A stretch of 56,381 nt of DNA from a bacterium (GTDB taxonomy: Bacteria; Myxococcota_A; UBA9160; UBA4427): positions 1 through 56,381 of the forward strand of contig JANSYR010000024.1 in the NCBI GenBank assembly GCA_024742285.1, written 5' to 3'. Under the pieces are notes generated by a model. It was not told the DNA's origin. It worked only from the letters and a program-made list of their open reading frames with translations, and did no database searches. This document shows, piece by piece, positions 54,504 through 56,381 of the stretch (position 1 is the first letter of the stretch; the number at the start of each line of letters is the position of its first letter). The position numbers and the translations under genes are program-made.

Positions 54504-55985
54504 TCAGTGTCGCGGGAACTCGCCGGCGGCGAGCTTCGCGAGATAGCGGTCGAGCTCGGCCTTCACGATCGGGGCGAGCAGGACGACCCCGGCGATGTTC
54601 GGGAAGGCCATGCCGAGGATCATCAGGTCGCCGAAATCGAGCACGACGGTCGCGTTCCGGAAGACCACGCCTCCGAACGTGAACGCGAGGAAGAGCACCT
54701 GGTAGGCGAGGATCGAGTCGCTTCCGAAGAGGAACTTCCAGGATCGCTCGCCGTAGTAGCTCCATGAGATCATCGTGCTGAAGGCGAAGAGCACGGCGAC
54801 GACGGTCAGGATCTTCGGGAACCAGGGAAAGACGGTCTCGAAGGCGGTGGCGGTCATCTCGATTCCTGCGCCGGCATTCGGATCGTTCCAGGTCCCGGTC
54901 ACGACGATCACGAGCGCGGTCGTCGTACACACGAGCATCGTGTCGATGAAGGGCTCGAGCAGCGCGACCATGCCCTCGCGGATCGGCTCTTCGGTTCGCG
55001 CGGCCGAGTGGGCGATCGCGGCGGAGCCGACGCCCGCCTCATTCGAGAACCCGGCGCGTCGGAAGCCCTGGATCAGCGTGCCGACGAAGCCCCCGAGCCC
55101 GGCCTCGAAGCTGAACGCATCGCCGACGATCACGCCGATCGCGTGCGGAATCGACGAGGCGTGGGTCAGCAGGATCAGTAGTCCGCAGACCATGTAGAGC
55201 GCACACATGCCCGGAACGAGCACGGCGGCGACCTCGCCGATGCGCCGGATGCCGCCGATGATCACGAGGGCGACGAAGGCGACGAGCACGAGGCCGAACA
55301 CGACCATGCCGATCGACGACGACAGGATCGGGATCTCCTGATGGACGAGCGCGTAGGCCTGATTCGCCTGGAACATGTTGCCGCCGCCGAAGCTCGCGCC
55401 GATGCACATCACGGCGAACACGACCGAGAGCACGCGTCCGAGTCCGGCGAGACCGCGCTCGGCCAGCCCGTCGCGCAGGTAGATCATCGGTCCGCCCGTC
55501 ACGTGCCCCTGCGCGTCGATCGTCCGGTACTTCTGGCCGAGGGTGCACTCGGCGAACTTCGAGCTCATGCCGAGGAAGCCGCCCACGATCATCCACAGGA
55601 CGGCGCCGGGGCCCCCGATCCCGACGGCGAAGGCGACCCCTGCGATGTTGCCGAGCCCCACGGTCGCGGAGAGGGCGGCGGAGAGCGCCTGGAAATGGCT
55701 GATCTCCCCCGACTCGCCGGGGTTCGAGTAGACGCCGCGTACGCAGTCGACCCCGTGGCGGAACCCGCGGAGGTTCACGAAGTGGAAGCGAACCGTGAAG
55801 AAGAGGGCGCCGGCGATCAGCCAAGCGACGACCGCCGGGATCTGGATCGAGTCTCCGGCGGCGTTGTCCCAGAAGGCGAGGTCGAAGAAGATCGTCGCGC
55901 TGATCGGGTCGACGACCCATTCCTTGAAGACCGTCTCGGCGAGGGAGAAAAGGCTCTCGGAGGCGGGCGCTGCGTCGTTCGGCAT
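54504..55985 (-). CDS. sodium:alanine/glycine symporter (AGCS family)
   Basis: 493 residues from ATG 55985 (ATG 55997 possible). About ten membrane helices with the family blocks: FVNLRGFRHGVDCVRG, ALSATVGLGNIAGVAFAVGIGGPGAVLWMIVGGFLGMSSKFAECTLGQKYR, GGPMIYLRDGL, GFRRAGFSNEAGVGSAAIAHSAA, and STMISWSYYGERSW. It imports alanine or glycine with Na+. Length is normal for the family. It is divergent from the right-hand partial gene. Confidence 0.95.
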   Translation of the reverse strand: MPNDAAPASESLFSLAETVFKEWVVDPISATIFFDLAFWDNAAGDSIQIPAVVAWLIAGALFFTVRFHFVNLRGFRHGVDCVRGVYSNPGESGEISHFQALSAALSATVGLGNIAGVAFAVGIGGPGAVLWMIVGGFLGMSSKFAECTLGQKYRTIDAQGHVTGGPMIYLRDGLAERGLAGLGRVLSVVFAVMCIGASFGGGNMFQANQAYALVHQEIPILSSSIGMVVFGLVLVAFVALVIIGGIRRIGEVAAVLVPGMCALYMVCGLLILLTHASSIPHAIGVIVGDAFSFEAGLGGFVGTLIQGFRRAGFSNEAGVGSAAIAHSAARTEEPIREGMVALLEPFIDTMLVCTTTALVIVVTGTWNDPNAGAGIEMTATAFETVFPWFPKILTVVAVLFAFSTMISWSYYGERSWKFLFGSDSILAYQVLFLAFTFGGVVFRNATVVLDFGDLMILGMAFPNIAGVVLLAPIVKAELDRYLAKLAAGEFPRH

Positions 55986-56082
55986 GGCTGGAATCATACG
56001 CGATTCCGGGCAGATGCGTAGCTTGTTGCGAGTCCCTGGAGGTTTTGTGGCCCGTTCGGGGGTCGAGTAGTCTCTGCCCGCC

Positions 56083-56381
56083 ATGCGTGAACCCGACATC
56101 TCTTCGCAGCCCGATTCCCAGACCCTCTCCGAACACGCTTCGAAGGAGATCGTCGGCGCCTACGGCGTCGTGCTGCCCCAGGAGCGGCTGGTCGAAGACC
56201 CGGCGGCCGCCGCGGCCGCGGCGGCGGAGATCGGATTCCCGGTCGTGCTCAAGCTGGCCGGCGACGGGATTGCCCACAAGACCGAGCGGGGGCTGGTTCG
56301 CGTCGGGCTCGGCGACGCGGCGACGGTGGAGGCCCAGGCCGAGGAGCTGTTGGCGGCGGCGCGTCCCGAGGACGGCGAGGT
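56083..56381 (+). CDS. ATP-grasp acyl-CoA synthetase domain, 5' part only
   Basis: ATG 56083, 99 complete codons, open to the window edge. After a polar leader, the sequence ASKEIVGAYGVVLPQERLVEDPAAAAAAAAEIGFPVVLKLAGDGIAHKTERGLVRVGL matches the start of the ATP-grasp_5 domain of acetate-CoA ligase (ADP-forming) beta subunits and acyl-CoA synthetase fusions. IAHKTERGLVRVGL is the characteristic block. No start alternatives were assessed beyond the edge. The 98-nt gap to the AGCS gene is a divergent promoter region. Confidence 0.8.
   Translation, partial: MREPDISSQPDSQTLSEHASKEIVGAYGVVLPQERLVEDPAAAAAAAAEIGFPVVLKLAGDGIAHKTERGLVRVGLGDAATVEAQAEELLAAARPEDGE

Overview
High-GC (roughly two thirds G+C) bacterial chromosome segment. 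It opens inside the 3' part of a 23S rRNA gene, runs through the 5S gene and its terminator, and then holds about 43 protein genes with very little spacing. Many neighbours overlap by 1-4 nt at ATGA, GTGA, TTGA or TGATG junctions. GTG and TTG starts are common, and codon third positions are strongly G/C. The gene mix points to an uncultured deltaproteobacterial-type lineage (Myxococcota or Binatota-like): an FG-GAP protein, a MotA/ExbB-type motor operon, an HpnN-like RND exporter, a Ser/Thr kinase with an FGE-type domain, a DUF3604 protein, a luciferase-like oxidoreductase, an old-yellow-enzyme and a TIGR03790 protein. The phylum is an inference; no 16S gene is present.

Layout. 1-1193: end of the rRNA operon. 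1247-8321: minus-strand block with a secreted FG-GAP protein and a five-gene operon (ExbD/TolR-like, proline-rich TonB-like, large periplasmic coiled-coil protein, small lipoprotein, MotA/TolQ/ExbB). That operon is preceded by a compact three-way-junction inverted-repeat element directly before its first start codon. 8519-13551: glyoxalase I, a diadenylate cyclase fused to a YbbR/CdaR-like domain, an HpnN-like exporter converging on it, and a 33-residue membrane protein too short for routine ORF calling. 13721-19696: a signalling/envelope group with a divergent SelO-like pseudokinase, a tail-anchored FHA protein, a DUF4384-OmpA protein and a kinase-FGE fusion. 19844-24368: phosphatidylserine decarboxylase, an acyl-CoA carboxylase beta subunit, a YfcE-like phosphoesterase and an EAL-HDOD protein.

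24494-31544: a GMC oxidoreductase with a membrane-anchored small partner, secreted proteins including a peptidase MA-like protease, an outer-membrane barrel, a CusF-Sco1 fusion lipoprotein (copper delivery) and ThiO. 31636-42309: an Lhr-type helicase coupled to a beta-hydroxyacid dehydrogenase, a TIGR03790 lipoprotein, and EttA coupled to a two-RCK potassium channel. 42410-45773: a TetR regulator with a palindromic upstream region, an SDR and an FAD-dependent dehydrogenase. 45781-56381: a DUF3604 protein, a sugar isomerase / Gfo-Idh dehydrogenase / ThuA operon, an OYE plus LLM oxidoreductase operon, a monoheme secreted protein, an AGCS amino-acid symporter, and the truncated start of an ATP-grasp acyl-CoA synthetase domain.

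The best candidates for something undescribed are the five-gene energised envelope operon with its structured leader, the single-chain cyclase-regulator fusion, and the kinase/FHA/SelO/OmpA neighbourhood. No CRISPR array, insertion sequence, integrase or tRNA gene was seen.
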